In this document: piece by piece, positions 52,568 to 63,884 of the stretch
How the letters are laid out: each line of letters starts with the position of its first letter
How positions within the stretch are numbered: the stretch's first letter is position 1
Assembly: GCF_001693275.1 (NCBI RefSeq)
Contig: NZ_CP016477.1
Location: 2,356,001 to 2,420,000, forward strand
Direction: 5' to 3'
DNA: 64,000 nt
From: Picosynechococcus sp. PCC 7117
GTDB lineage: Bacteria; Cyanobacteriota; Cyanobacteriia; Cyanobacteriales; MRBY01
The notes under the pieces: generated by a model
Databases searched by the model: none
What the model was told of the DNA's origin: nothing
Seen by the model: the letters and a program-made list of their open reading frames with translations, nothing else
Position numbers and translations under genes: made by a program

Positions 52568-55312
52568 ATGGCAGTAACCCGTGATTCTCTCCAGGCGTTT
52601 GTGGATTACTGTAATGCCTATATCCAGGGGGATGAAAAGTCAGAGGCACAGACATTTTTAACGCGATTTTTCCAAGCCTTTGGCCATGCTGGGATCAAGG
52701 AAGTTGGGGCCGAGTTTGAGGAGCGGGTCAAAAAAGCGAGCAAGAAAGATAAAACAGGTTTTGCAGATTTGGTCTGGTCGCCCGCCCCTGGGGTAAAGGG
52801 AGTCGTGGTGGAGATGAAAAAGCGCGGGACAGATCTGGCGCTGCATTATTCTCAGCTCGAAAAATATTGGCTGCGGCTCACCCCGAAACCACGCTATTCG
52901 ATTCTCTGTAATTTTGATGAGTTTTGGGTCTATGACTTTAACAACCAGGTCGATGAGCCTGTAGACCGGGTCAAGCTAGAAGATCTCCCGAATCGGGTAG
53001 GGACATTTTCGTTTATGGAGATCGGTGGTCGGGAGCCGATCTTTCGGAACAATCAGGTCGAGGTGACGGAACGCACGGCCAAGCGCATGGGGGAATTTTA
53101 TCGGCTGGTGCGATCGCGGGGCGAAAGGGAAAAGTTTGTTTATTTCACAGAAGCGCAACTGCAACGGTTTACCCTGCAATGCGTCCTAGCGATGTTTGCC
53201 GAAGACCGGAACCTCCTGCCACGGGATCTATTTGTGGGGTTGGTGCAGGACTGTTTAGCGGGGCGAGATAATGCCTACGATGCCTTTAGTGGGTTGTTTC
53301 GGGCGATGAACTTGCCGGGGATCGTGCCCCAGGGTCGTTACAAGGGGGTGGATTATTTTAATGGGGGTTTATTTGGGGAGATTCAGCCGATTCCGTTAGA
53401 AAAGAGCGAGTTAGAAATTCTCGATGTGTGTGCGCGGGATAATTGGGCGAATATCCGACCGTCGATTTTTGGAAATATTTTTGAGAGTGCCATTGATGCG
53501 GATGAGCGCCACGCCAGGGGAATTCATTACACTTCTGAGAAGGATATCCGGCAGATTGTGCGCCCGACGATCGCCGACTATTGGGAAGGGAAAATTGACC
53601 AAGCGACGACCTATGAAGATCTCGAAAAGCTGAAGCAGGAATTACGGGAATATCGGGTATTGGATCCGGCGTGCGGTTCGGGAAATTTCCTTTATGTGGC
53701 GTATCAGGAGTTGAAGCGGCTGGAACGGGTTTTGCTCAACAAAATCTATGAGCGGCGCAAACGGTTCCAGGGGGAAGTTTTACAGCAGGAAGAAATCGGG
53801 ATTGTGACGCCGTTGCAGTTTTTTGGGATGGATACAAATCCGTTTGCGGTGCAGTTGGCGCGGGTGACGATGATGATCGCCCGGAAGATTGCGATTGATA
53901 AGTTTGGGTTGAATGAGCCTGCTTTGCCGTTGGATTCTTTGGATCAAAATATTGTCTGCCAAGATGCGCTGTTTAATGACTGGCCAAAGGCTGACGCGAT
54001 CATCGGGAATCCGCCTTTTCTTGGTGGTTCAAGAATTCGTTTAGAGCTTGGAGATAAGTATGCAGAAAAAGTATTTCAACAATTTTCTGATATGAGAGCA
54101 CAAGTAGATTTCGCAAGCTACTGGTTCCGAAAAGCACATGATTATCTAGATAAAACTGGTCGAGCTGGTTTGGTTGCAACTAACTCTATTAGTCAAGGAA
54201 AAAGTAGATCTGTATCCTTAGATTATATATCTAATAATGGAGGAGTAATTCATAATGCAATATCGACTCAGCCATGGTCTGGAGAAGCTGCAGTTTATGT
54301 CAGTATAGTAAATTGGTGTAAACAAGAAGCTGATATTTATTGGCTTGATAACAAACAGGTTGCAAGCATAAATTCCGCGCTTAAATCTAGCATAGATTGT
54401 TCCCTATCTATTCATCTCAATGCAAACTCAAAATTTTCTTTTATTGGATGTCAGCCTAATGGCAAAGATTTTTTCATAGAAGAATCACTAGCTAGTGAAT
54501 GGATTAAAACAAAAGCATTTAATTCTGAAGTAGTCAAAAAAACTTACTCAGCACAAGATTTAGTGAATTCATTATTTTTAGAGCCTCAAAAATATATTAT
54601 TGACTTTGCTGATCGAAATCTAGAAGACATAATTAAGTATAAAATCCCTCTTGAGCATATAAAAAAATACGTCAAACCAGTAAGAGAAAAAAATAGGGAG
54701 TCTGTACTGCGAGAAAAATGGTGGAGATTCAAACGAACCAATTCTTCAATGCGTAAGGCATTAAAAAATCTCAAGTATTATTTTTGTGTTCCATGCCATT
54801 CAAAGTGGTTTATTTTTTTGATTGCAAAACAAGAATGGTTACCAAATAATTCCGTCGCAGTGGTAGCTTCGGATGATTTTTATGTGTTGGGAATTTTGAC
54901 ATCGGATGTCCATCGCCAATGGGTCAAAGCTCAAAGCTCATCATTGGGGGAGACACTCCGCTACACTCCGAATACTTGTTTTGAAACCTTTCCCTTTCCC
55001 CAGATGGCGATCGCAAAACTCACCCAACAGATCCACCAAGCGATGATCGATCTCCATGACTACCGCACCGCCCAAATGGAAGCCAAACAATGGGGGATCA
55101 CCAAACTTTACAACGCCTTTTTCGACGAACCCGCCAGCCAACTCCATAAACTCCACAAAAAGCTCGATGCCCTTGTGCTCAAAGCCTACGGCTTCAAAAA
55201 AGACGACGACATTCTCGAAAAACTGCTCCACCTAAACCTTGCCCTGGCCGAAAAAGAAAAAAATGGCGAAAATATAGTTGGCCCCTGGGCGATCGATAAC
55301 CCACCAAAATAA
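52568..55312 (+). CDS. MmeI-like type IIL restriction-modification enzyme
   Basis: A 914-residue single-chain enzyme: it cuts at a fixed distance and methylates its site with the same subunit. N-terminal PD-(D/E)xK nuclease: Asp67 and Glu82-x-Lys84 (in VVVEMKK), close to MmeI's 70/80/82. Helical spacer about 150-340. N6-adenine methyltransferase: SAM motif DPACGSGNF at 366-374 and catalytic NPPF at 481-484. The target-recognition region (about 485-800) ends near YTPNTCFETFPFP. The bases encoding it (about 54020-54970) are clearly AT-rich, while both flanks are GC-rich and HIP1-bearing. This suggests a swapped specificity module. A separate R or S gene is not needed and is not present. Confidence 0.92.
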   Translation: MAVTRDSLQAFVDYCNAYIQGDEKSEAQTFLTRFFQAFGHAGIKEVGAEFEERVKKASKKDKTGFADLVWSPAPGVKGVVVEMKKRGTDLALHYSQLEKYWLRLTPKPRYSILCNFDEFWVYDFNNQVDEPVDRVKLEDLPNRVGTFSFMEIGGREPIFRNNQVEVTERTAKRMGEFYRLVRSRGEREKFVYFTEAQLQRFTLQCVLAMFAEDRNLLPRDLFVGLVQDCLAGRDNAYDAFSGLFRAMNLPGIVPQGRYKGVDYFNGGLFGEIQPIPLEKSELEILDVCARDNWANIRPSIFGNIFESAIDADERHARGIHYTSEKDIRQIVRPTIADYWEGKIDQATTYEDLEKLKQELREYRVLDPACGSGNFLYVAYQELKRLERVLLNKIYERRKRFQGEVLQQEEIGIVTPLQFFGMDTNPFAVQLARVTMMIARKIAIDKFGLNEPALPLDSLDQNIVCQDALFNDWPKADAIIGNPPFLGGSRIRLELGDKYAEKVFQQFSDMRAQVDFASYWFRKAHDYLDKTGRAGLVATNSISQGKSRSVSLDYISNNGGVIHNAISTQPWSGEAAVYVSIVNWCKQEADIYWLDNKQVASINSALKSSIDCSLSIHLNANSKFSFIGCQPNGKDFFIEESLASEWIKTKAFNSEVVKKTYSAQDLVNSLFLEPQKYIIDFADRNLEDIIKYKIPLEHIKKYVKPVREKNRESVLREKWWRFKRTNSSMRKALKNLKYYFCVPCHSKWFIFLIAKQEWLPNNSVAVVASDDFYVLGILTSDVHRQWVKAQSSSLGETLRYTPNTCFETFPFPQMAIAKLTQQIHQAMIDLHDYRTAQMEAKQWGITKLYNAFFDEPASQLHKLHKKLDALVLKAYGFKKDDDILEKLLHLNLALAEKEKNGENIVGPWAIDNPPK

Positions 55313-55385
55313 TTAGTTCAACCAAACTCTATAATCTAATAAAACGTTTTATTTCTCAATTTATAATTCGGAATTATGGCTAAAA

Positions 55386-55694
55386 ATGATTATCGATCAA
55401 ATTAAACATAAGCTTAAAAAAGGACAATTTGAATTTAGTCGTCATGCTTTTAAACGGGCAGTCGAAAGAAATATCAATGAACAAGAGTTAAAAGAAATAG
55501 CCGACACCATAGAAATCATTGAAGATTACCCTGACGATAAATATTCCCCTAGTTTTCTTTTGCTTGGATTTACCTATAATAATCGCGCTTTACATTTACA
55601 AGTTTCAAAATTGGAAACCAATTTATTAAAAATAATCACCCTATACGAACCAGATTTAAACGAATGGGACAATTACAAAATAAGGAGAAAGTAA
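55386..55694 (+). CDS. DUF4258 toxin-like protein
   Basis: A 102-residue small basic protein of the DUF4258 type (FEFSRHAFKRAVERNINEQEL, then YSPSFLLLGFTYNNRALHLQVS). This fold is related to RelE/MqsR-like toxins. It precedes a YgiT-type zinc-finger gene with a 2-base gap, the toxin-first order of mqsRA-type modules. The coding is AT-rich, unlike the host genes around it. Confidence 0.78.
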   Translation: MIIDQIKHKLKKGQFEFSRHAFKRAVERNINEQELKEIADTIEIIEDYPDDKYSPSFLLLGFTYNNRALHLQVSKLETNLLKIITLYEPDLNEWDNYKIRRK

Positions 55695-55696
55695 AA

Positions 55697-55936
55697 ATGT
55701 TTCAATGTCATGTCTGCCAATCTCAGCATTCAAAACAAGAAGTGACCAGTGAAGTTTTTCAAATCAACGGTAAATTTTATTTAGTTGAAAATATCCCTGT
55801 GGAAGTCTGCCAACAGTGCGGAGAAGAAACTTTTAGTCGTGAAACAACAGAAAAAATCCGCAAAATGCTCCATGAAGATCAACAGCCAGCAAGAACAATC
55901 ACAATGGACGTTTTCTCCTATCAAGCCGCCTCTTAA
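55697..55936 (+). CDS. YgiT-type zinc-finger antitoxin (MqsA-like)
   Basis: A 79-residue protein from the ATG at 55697, preceded by GGAG. Two CxxC knuckles (CHVCQ and CQQCGEE) bind zinc; the segment FYLVENIPVEVC between them matches the YgiT/MqsA family N-terminal domain. It lacks the DNA-binding HTH domain of MqsA, so it may only neutralise the toxin. The upstream start of the frame at 55664 overlaps the toxin gene and is rejected. Confidence 0.82.
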   Translation: MFQCHVCQSQHSKQEVTSEVFQINGKFYLVENIPVEVCQQCGEETFSRETTEKIRKMLHEDQQPARTITMDVFSYQAAS

Positions 55937-55980
55937 ACCTTGCTTTAATCTGTAAAACATTTTATAGAAAGCATCAGTAA

Positions 55981-58478
<2,498 letters not shown>

Positions 58479-58562
58479 GGCGAACTTTCCTCGATGATTC
58501 AAGTGCTGGCTCCAGGATAAAAGCTCTAGTGCACTGGAGAGTCAAGGCCGCAATTTCACGTT

Positions 58563-60002
58563 TTATGAAGCGGGTAGAATTTCCAATTGGCCCATCATGC
58601 CGAGGTCTTCATGGTCGAGAATGTGACAGTGGTAAACCGTCTTCCCTGCAAAATCCCGGAAAGCGATTCTGATTTTGACCGTTTCCCCGACCCGCACCAA
58701 TACCGTATCCGCCCAGGCAATATTTTCTTCCGGTACACCGTTGCGGCTCACCACTTGAAAGCCATTCACATGGACATGGAAGGGGTGATCCATTGTGCCC
58801 GTATTCACAATTTCCCAATCCTCCACATCGTTCAAGCGGACGGTGGTTTGGGGTTGATCCCGGTAGGCTTCCCCATTGATCAAAAAAGCCATTCCCTGTC
58901 CTGGTACCATGCCATGGTTCAGGGTAAAACGACGGGTTCGGCTCGGCTCCGGTAAAGGTTCAACGGAAATTAATTGGGCGGGAATTTGCACCGGGGCGAA
59001 GGTTTGAGCACTGGGGGTAAAATCGGCGATCGCCACGGTGGCATTGTTGTATTGCTGGCCCATCATCCCCATCTGGGTGCGTTGATAAGGAAGGTTGAGT
59101 AAATGGATCGGCGTTTTCGGTAGATCCTGGGTTTTGATGAGCACCTCCGCCCGTTGACCTGGGGTTAAAAGTAATTCATCCCGCTCCAGGGGTTGAGAAA
59201 AAGCACCACCATCTCCAGCAATTTGCATTAACTTTTGGCCATAGAGTTGGAGACGATAGAACCGCGAGGGGGACGCATTTAGCAAACGCAGCCGCACCAG
59301 GTCTTTGGTCACAGCGATTTCTGGGTGAAAAAGGCCATTGACCGTAATTAGATTCCCTTCTCGACCCGCCATCAAATTCATGTGGGAGCCCATCATTCCT
59401 TGGGGTGGGCGATCGCGGTTAAAATCCTGGAGGACAAAAAATTCCTCTTGGGTGGCGCGGATTTCTGGCAGTTCATCCAAGTCCCCCCGCACAACGATCA
59501 GCCCAGCTAACCCCTGAAATAACTGTTCGGCGACAAAACCATGGTGGTGGGGGTGGTACCAGTAAGTGCCAGCCCGCTGTTGGGGATGAATTTCCAGTTC
59601 GTAGTGAAAAGTTTCCCCTGGTTCGATGTGGAGGAACACATTATCTTGGTTGCCTTCTGGGGAAAGATGCAGTCCGTGGAAGTGTAGATTTGTCGGTTGA
59701 TCGAGGCTATTTTTAAAGTGAATAATTAGGCGATCGCCCGGTTGAACTTCTAGGCGGGGGCCAGGGATTTGACCGTTGTAGGTCATCATGTTGCGCGTGG
59801 GTTCTCCCCCAAGGATTACATCTTCATAGCGGGCTTCGAGGTTAATTTCCAGGGAACCCCCTTCACTGCGATAAATCTCTGGTATGGGGGCGGCTAAAGG
59901 ACTAGAGTTTCGGCTTCGGAGGAGACTACACCCCTGCCAAAGCAATGCTCCCGTTGCGCCCAAGGCCGTTAAACCGAGAAACTCACGCCGCTTAATGCCC
60001 AT
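58563..60002 (-). CDS. Multicopper oxidase, Tat-exported
   Basis: A 479-residue three-domain multicopper oxidase (CueO-like). The Tat signal has the twin arginine at 5-6 (KRREFLG) and a hydrophobic stretch to about residue 25. Copper-site motifs: HFHG at 107-110, YHPHHHG at 149-155, HPFHVHV and YHCHILDHEDLGMMG near the C-terminus. Full T1 and T2/T3 ligand set is present. Likely oxidises Cu(I) in the periplasm. Starts 12 bases after the DUF411 gene's stop. Confidence 0.93.
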   Translation of the reverse strand: MGIKRREFLGLTALGATGALLWQGCSLLRSRNSSPLAAPIPEIYRSEGGSLEINLEARYEDVILGGEPTRNMMTYNGQIPGPRLEVQPGDRLIIHFKNSLDQPTNLHFHGLHLSPEGNQDNVFLHIEPGETFHYELEIHPQQRAGTYWYHPHHHGFVAEQLFQGLAGLIVVRGDLDELPEIRATQEEFFVLQDFNRDRPPQGMMGSHMNLMAGREGNLITVNGLFHPEIAVTKDLVRLRLLNASPSRFYRLQLYGQKLMQIAGDGGAFSQPLERDELLLTPGQRAEVLIKTQDLPKTPIHLLNLPYQRTQMGMMGQQYNNATVAIADFTPSAQTFAPVQIPAQLISVEPLPEPSRTRRFTLNHGMVPGQGMAFLINGEAYRDQPQTTVRLNDVEDWEIVNTGTMDHPFHVHVNGFQVVSRNGVPEENIAWADTVLVRVGETVKIRIAFRDFAGKTVYHCHILDHEDLGMMGQLEILPAS

Positions 60003-60014
60003 TGTCTGTAACCC

Positions 60015-60536
60015 TTAATTACCTGGATATTCCTGAAAGACAGAAGTCGTGCCATCTTCATGGAGTGCCAAAACTTGGTAGGGCTGTTGGCGATCGCCCG
60101 CTTCCATCCCCGGAGAACCGATGGGCATTCCTGGCACCGTTAACCCAAGCACATCGGCAGGAGGATTTGCTAAAAACCGTTGAATATCGGCGGCGGGAAT
60201 ATGACCCTCAAACACGTAACCATTGGCAATGGTGGTGTGACAAGACGCAAGTTCTGGGGTGATGCCAAATTGTTCTTTGATGGCGCTGATATCCGGCTGG
60301 ATGTTGTCTGTAAAGGTGAAACCATTGGCTTTAGCATGGTCAACCCAAGCACCACAACAACCGCAGGTGGGCGTCCGGTAAACCTCTGCGGCGATCGCCT
60401 GGCTGGGCACCGGCGTTTGACTTTCCACAAGGCGGCGTTGATCTCCCTGGGCCTGGGATTGACTAAAGGCGGCAACTCCCCCGATACCAAGCAAAAAGGC
60501 GATCGCCCCGACAGCAAACCAAGATTTTTTCACCAT
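60015..60536 (-). CDS. DUF411 metal-binding exported protein
   Basis: A 173-residue DUF411 protein from the ATG at 60536 (MVKKSWFAVGAIAFLLGIGG). A signal peptide or anchor precedes the domain. The domain has the signature CGCCGAWVDHAKANGF (Cys cluster) followed by SCHTTIANGYVFEGHIPA, and the GMPIGSPGMEAG Met motif near the C-terminus. DUF411 proteins lie in copper-resistance loci and are thought to be metallochaperones. First gene of the copper operon. Confidence 0.9.
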   Translation of the reverse strand: MVKKSWFAVGAIAFLLGIGGVAAFSQSQAQGDQRRLVESQTPVPSQAIAAEVYRTPTCGCCGAWVDHAKANGFTFTDNIQPDISAIKEQFGITPELASCHTTIANGYVFEGHIPAADIQRFLANPPADVLGLTVPGMPIGSPGMEAGDRQQPYQVLALHEDGTTSVFQEYPGN

Positions 60537-60647
60537 TACTAACACCGCAAATACAATTTACTTTCATCATAGACTCTCCCCTCAGCTAGAAAGTCAACGG
60601 GGTCAGGCGATTCAATAAGATATTGAAAAATAAGTTTGGTTTTCGTG

Positions 60648-61400
60648 ATGGATCTTTTGACAAATAACTGGCTCGTGGCGATCGCCTTGAATTCGATCTT
60701 GATCTTGATCGCCTTTTTAGTGCCGAAAAAATTACTGACTCCCTGGGGTTATCTCCACGCTTGGCTGTTGGGGGTGCTGGTGTGGGGTTGTCTCGGTTGG
60801 CAGGGCTATGGGGTGGTGATGTTTTATTTCCTCGTGGGGGTAGGGGTGACAAAAATTGGCAAAAACATTAAAGAAGCCGCTGGGATCGCTGAAGGTCGGG
60901 GTGGTTTGCGGGGGCCAGAAAATGTTTGGGGTTCGGCCTTAATTGGCACCATTTGCGCCCTGGGCACTCTAATTGCGCCAGAAACGATTCAACCTCTACT
61001 CTTGCTCGGTTATGTCGCTAGTTTCTGCACAAAGCTCTCCGATACAAGCGCCAGTGAAGTGGGTAAAGCCTACGGGAAACGCACATTTTTAATCACCACT
61101 TTCCAAGCTGTCCCTAGGGGTACAGAAGGGGCCGTGAGCTTAGAAGGAACCTTGGCGGGAGTGGTGGCTTCGGTGGCGATCGCCTTGGTGGGGTATGGGG
61201 TCGGCTTAATCGATCCTCTGGGAATCTTCTGGTGTGTGGTAGCGGCTTTTGTGGCAACGAATATCGAAAGCGTGATCGGCGCAACGGTTCAAGAAAAATT
61301 TGCGGTTCTTACCAATGAGGTGGTGAACATTCTCAATACTTTGGTGGGAGCAACGGTGGCGATCGCCTTAGCTTCGTTATATTGGGCGGTAACTTCTTAG
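60648..61400 (+). CDS. DUF92/TIGR00297 protein, phytyl-phosphate-kinase-like
   Basis: A 250-residue membrane protein of the DUF92 family, from the ATG at 60648. It has about seven spans and the segments RGPENVWGSALIGT, SDTSASEVGKAYGKRTFLIT and PRGTEGAVSLEGTLAG, which are conserved. The plant homologue VTE6 phosphorylates phytyl phosphate in tocopherol and phylloquinone salvage, and the Synechocystis homologue (sll0875) is linked to that reaction. No other vitamin E gene is close. Confidence 0.82.
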   Translation: MDLLTNNWLVAIALNSILILIAFLVPKKLLTPWGYLHAWLLGVLVWGCLGWQGYGVVMFYFLVGVGVTKIGKNIKEAAGIAEGRGGLRGPENVWGSALIGTICALGTLIAPETIQPLLLLGYVASFCTKLSDTSASEVGKAYGKRTFLITTFQAVPRGTEGAVSLEGTLAGVVASVAIALVGYGVGLIDPLGIFWCVVAAFVATNIESVIGATVQEKFAVLTNEVVNILNTLVGATVAIALASLYWAVTS

Positions 61401-61442
61401 ATTTTAAATCCTCTTTTTTAAAAATTATTTTGTGCAGTACCG

Positions 61443-61808
61443 ATGACGACTTTTAACCCAGAAACCCAAATCACCAAGCCTTCTCCCCTCTCGAAAACCA
61501 AATTTCTTTCCATTGGCATCTCCGCCCACGGCACCATTGCAATTGGTATCTCTGCCCACGGGATCGTTGCGATTGGGGTCGCGACCCACGGCATTATTTC
61601 CCTAGGAGTTGTGGCGATGGGGGTGATCTCCTGTGGCCTGGTTTCCATGGGAGCCTTGAGTGTGGGGGCCGTTTCCATGGGGCTTTATTCCTTTGGGCGG
61701 CAAAATATGACCCTCAACGAACCCCACCAGCACAGTTTACCGAGCGAAAACTCAACAATGCCCACCGCTGCACCGCTGGCAGAACCCAGCCATGACCACA
61801 GCCACTAG
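61443..61808 (+). CDS. Decapeptide-repeat hydrophobic protein with His-rich tail
   Basis: A 121-residue protein. Residues 25-84 are six consecutive 10-residue repeats with glycine at positions 25, 35, 45 and so on and another at 30, 40, 50 and so on (unit GISAHGTIAI). The residue before the second glycine is His29, His39, His49, then Met59, Met69, Met79. The remaining positions are small or aliphatic. The C-terminal tail has five His (95, 97, 117, 119, 121). There is no clear signal peptide. His and Met are copper ligands, and the copper operon lies about 900 bases away, but this link is inference. Function unknown. Confidence 0.7.
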   Translation: MTTFNPETQITKPSPLSKTKFLSIGISAHGTIAIGISAHGIVAIGVATHGIISLGVVAMGVISCGLVSMGALSVGAVSMGLYSFGRQNMTLNEPHQHSLPSENSTMPTAAPLAEPSHDHSH

Positions 61809-62440
61809 GGACTATTTTTGCGGTTGGCTTTCAGGGCGATAATTTCTTCGCAACTCACCCGCTTCAGGTTCATATCCCGGCCATTGCTAAACACATTGCG
61901 ATTCAACGTCCAGGTTTCCTGGGAGTTTTGCACATCGTTCTCAATGTTGGTGACAACGGCGGCGCTTAGGGTTTCTGTGTCCAAGACCCCGGCAATTCTC
62001 TGGTTATAGGAAGTGTAATAGCCCGCTTCATCGTTGGTAATCGTCGCTTCCAGGGTGCCACTGACATCGTTTGTGGGTTCTACGAGCAGTTCGGCGATCG
62101 CCTGGATGGTTTGCTCTTCGGTGCGGTAGCAATAGGCCCCGGCCTCTAGGGTCGTTTTATTGGTGATCTTGGGGGCGGCACTGTCGGCGGGCGCACTTTG
62201 GATCGGCTCCCCCTGCACCACCAGATTATCTTTGGGGGGGCTATTGTTATTTTTCGCGTTAGGAACTTGGGGCGCATTTTCTACGGGGATTTCTTCCGTT
62301 GGCAGAGGTTGAGACTCAGGGATAACGGCCTCCTCTGGGGAATTTTCACCACCACCACAACTACTCAGCAGCATCAAAGTCAGCAGCAGAACTGGCCCCA
62401 AAAATTTTGTCCTGTGTTGGGCAGAGAACAACGCAACCAT
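61805..62440 (-). CDS. Hypothetical lipoprotein
   Basis: A 211-residue protein with a lipobox-type signal (LLLTLMLLSSCGGG, Cys28), a Pro/Glu/Ser-rich linker (about 30-90) and a C-terminal beta-rich domain with Cys residues (AYCYRTEEQ, VSCEEII) that could pair. No known family. Its stop overlaps the stop of the repeat protein from the opposite strand by four bases. Confidence 0.6.
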   Translation of the reverse strand: MVALFSAQHRTKFLGPVLLLTLMLLSSCGGGENSPEEAVIPESQPLPTEEIPVENAPQVPNAKNNNSPPKDNLVVQGEPIQSAPADSAAPKITNKTTLEAGAYCYRTEEQTIQAIAELLVEPTNDVSGTLEATITNDEAGYYTSYNQRIAGVLDTETLSAAVVTNIENDVQNSQETWTLNRNVFSNGRDMNLKRVSCEEIIALKANRKNSP

Positions 62441-62514
62441 AATTTTCCCAAGGTAAATCGTGACTCTATTTTATCGAGCGGCATGGGCCGAGAGCGGCGA
62501 AGTCGGGGAAATAT

Positions 62515-63474
62515 TTAGGTTTGGCCCAGGGCAGCCCGTTGGATTTGGGCGGCCACCTGGAGAGCGTACAGGCTTTGTTCTGGCTGAATGTAGAGGGGTT
62601 TGCCCGCGGTTAAATGATCCAGCACTGCCACCGTATCCTGCAAGAAAACGCCGCGCCGACTGCCCGCATCGAGGTTTGTCTGGCGATCGCCTTGGGTGAG
62701 AATGCCTTGGTTGCCGTTGAATTCCAAAGTGCCTTTTTCGCCATAGAGACTAAAACGGCGATCGCCTTTGGGGATCAAGACTCCTTTACCGTAGGTGAGG
62801 TGGGCAATCACACCACTTTGAAACTTCAGTTGCGCCGTACAGAGACAATTTTGATAATAGCCGGGCAACTCCGCCGGGAGAAATTGGGCCGCCCCGGTGA
62901 CTGTTTCGACCGTGCCAAAGAGATCTAGCAATCGGTTTACCCGTGACAGGGCCGCCACAAACGGAAAACCATAATCCTCGTAATGGTATGTCCAGTGGGG
63001 TAGGGTTTTCGCTTTGGGAGCAAGGGTAATGTAATGGCCATAGGCGATCGCGCCCAGTTCCGGTAAGGTCTGCCGAATCGTTTGGTGCAGTCCCCCCAAC
63101 AGTTCAATATGCTCCACATGGAGGAGTCGTTTTTTCGCCTGGGCCAGTTGAATCAATTCAGCCGCTTCGGTGGGATCCAAGGACAAAGGATATTCCACAA
63201 CTACGTGTTTCCCCGCTTCGAGGGCCGCCCGCACCACTGCCCCATGGCGTCGGTTGACCGTACACACGACGATTAAATCGAGATCGTCCCGCTGGATTAG
63301 ATTTTCCCAAGAGGCGATCGCCGCTAAATCATAGTTACTAGCGAACTGTTCCCGTGCCGTTTGCCATTGACCCGCCACGGCCATTAGTTCTGCCCGTCCA
63401 TCCCGTAAAAAGGCCTCTGCCCGCCGTTTCGCTGCGTAACCAGTACCGACAATGCCCACTCGAAATTTTGCCAT
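62515..63474 (-). CDS. bvdR: Biliverdin reductase, NAD(P)H-dependent
   Basis: Gfo/Idh/MocA-type oxidoreductase that reduces biliverdin to bilirubin. 319 residues. NADPH-binding Rossmann start VGIVGTGYAAKRRAEAF; next conserved segments are VVVCTVNRRHGAVVRAALEAGKHVVVEYPL in parts, and LLHVEHIELLGGLHQTIRQ, which closely match remembered Synechocystis BvdR (slr1784). The SRRGVFLQDTVAVLDHLTAGKPLY segment also matches. It diverges from petF. Confidence 0.92.
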   Translation of the reverse strand: MAKFRVGIVGTGYAAKRRAEAFLRDGRAELMAVAGQWQTAREQFASNYDLAAIASWENLIQRDDLDLIVVCTVNRRHGAVVRAALEAGKHVVVEYPLSLDPTEAAELIQLAQAKKRLLHVEHIELLGGLHQTIRQTLPELGAIAYGHYITLAPKAKTLPHWTYHYEDYGFPFVAALSRVNRLLDLFGTVETVTGAAQFLPAELPGYYQNCLCTAQLKFQSGVIAHLTYGKGVLIPKGDRRFSLYGEKGTLEFNGNQGILTQGDRQTNLDAGSRRGVFLQDTVAVLDHLTAGKPLYIQPEQSLYALQVAAQIQRAALGQT

Positions 63475-63590
63475 CGCCTAACGCTTTTTCCTCAAACTGC
63501 TGTGTGCTTGCTGGGGCAGGTATTTTCCCGGAGCCCCCAAACGGGTTTAATGGAAACTGAAAACCCTAGTTGCAAAATTACATTACCGCA

Positions 63591-63884
63591 ATGGCAAGTT
63601 ACGAAGTTACTCTGAAAACCCCCGAAGGCGAATATACCGTCAGCGTTCCCGATGATATGTATATCCTCGACGAAGCCGAAAACCAAGGGATCGATATTCC
63701 CTATTCCTGCCGAGCCGGGGCTTGTTCTAGTTGTGCCGGAAAACTGATTTCGGGCACCGTTGACCAGAGTGATCAAAATTTCCTCAGCCCTGAACAGGTG
63801 GCCGCAGGTTATGTGCTCACTTGCATCGCTTACCCCACATCTAACTGTGTGATCGAGACTCACAAAGAAGAAGATCTCTACTAA
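63591..63884 (+). CDS. petF: Plant-type [2Fe-2S] ferredoxin
   Basis: Photosynthetic electron carrier between photosystem I and ferredoxin-dependent enzymes. From the ATG at 63591 ([13 protein letters not shown]) it is 97 residues, the normal length. Cluster ligands are Cys40, Cys45, Cys48 and Cys78 ([10 protein letters not shown] and LTC), counting the initiator Met. The C-terminal EEDLY is the usual FNR-interaction tail. The seven codons upstream in frame (from 63570) are leader. The 116 bases after the stop hold no gene I can support. Confidence 0.97.
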   Translation: MASYEVTLKTPEGEYTVSVPDDMYILDEAENQGIDIPYSCRAGACSSCAGKLISGTVDQSDQNFLSPEQVAAGYVLTCIAYPTSNCVIETHKEEDLY

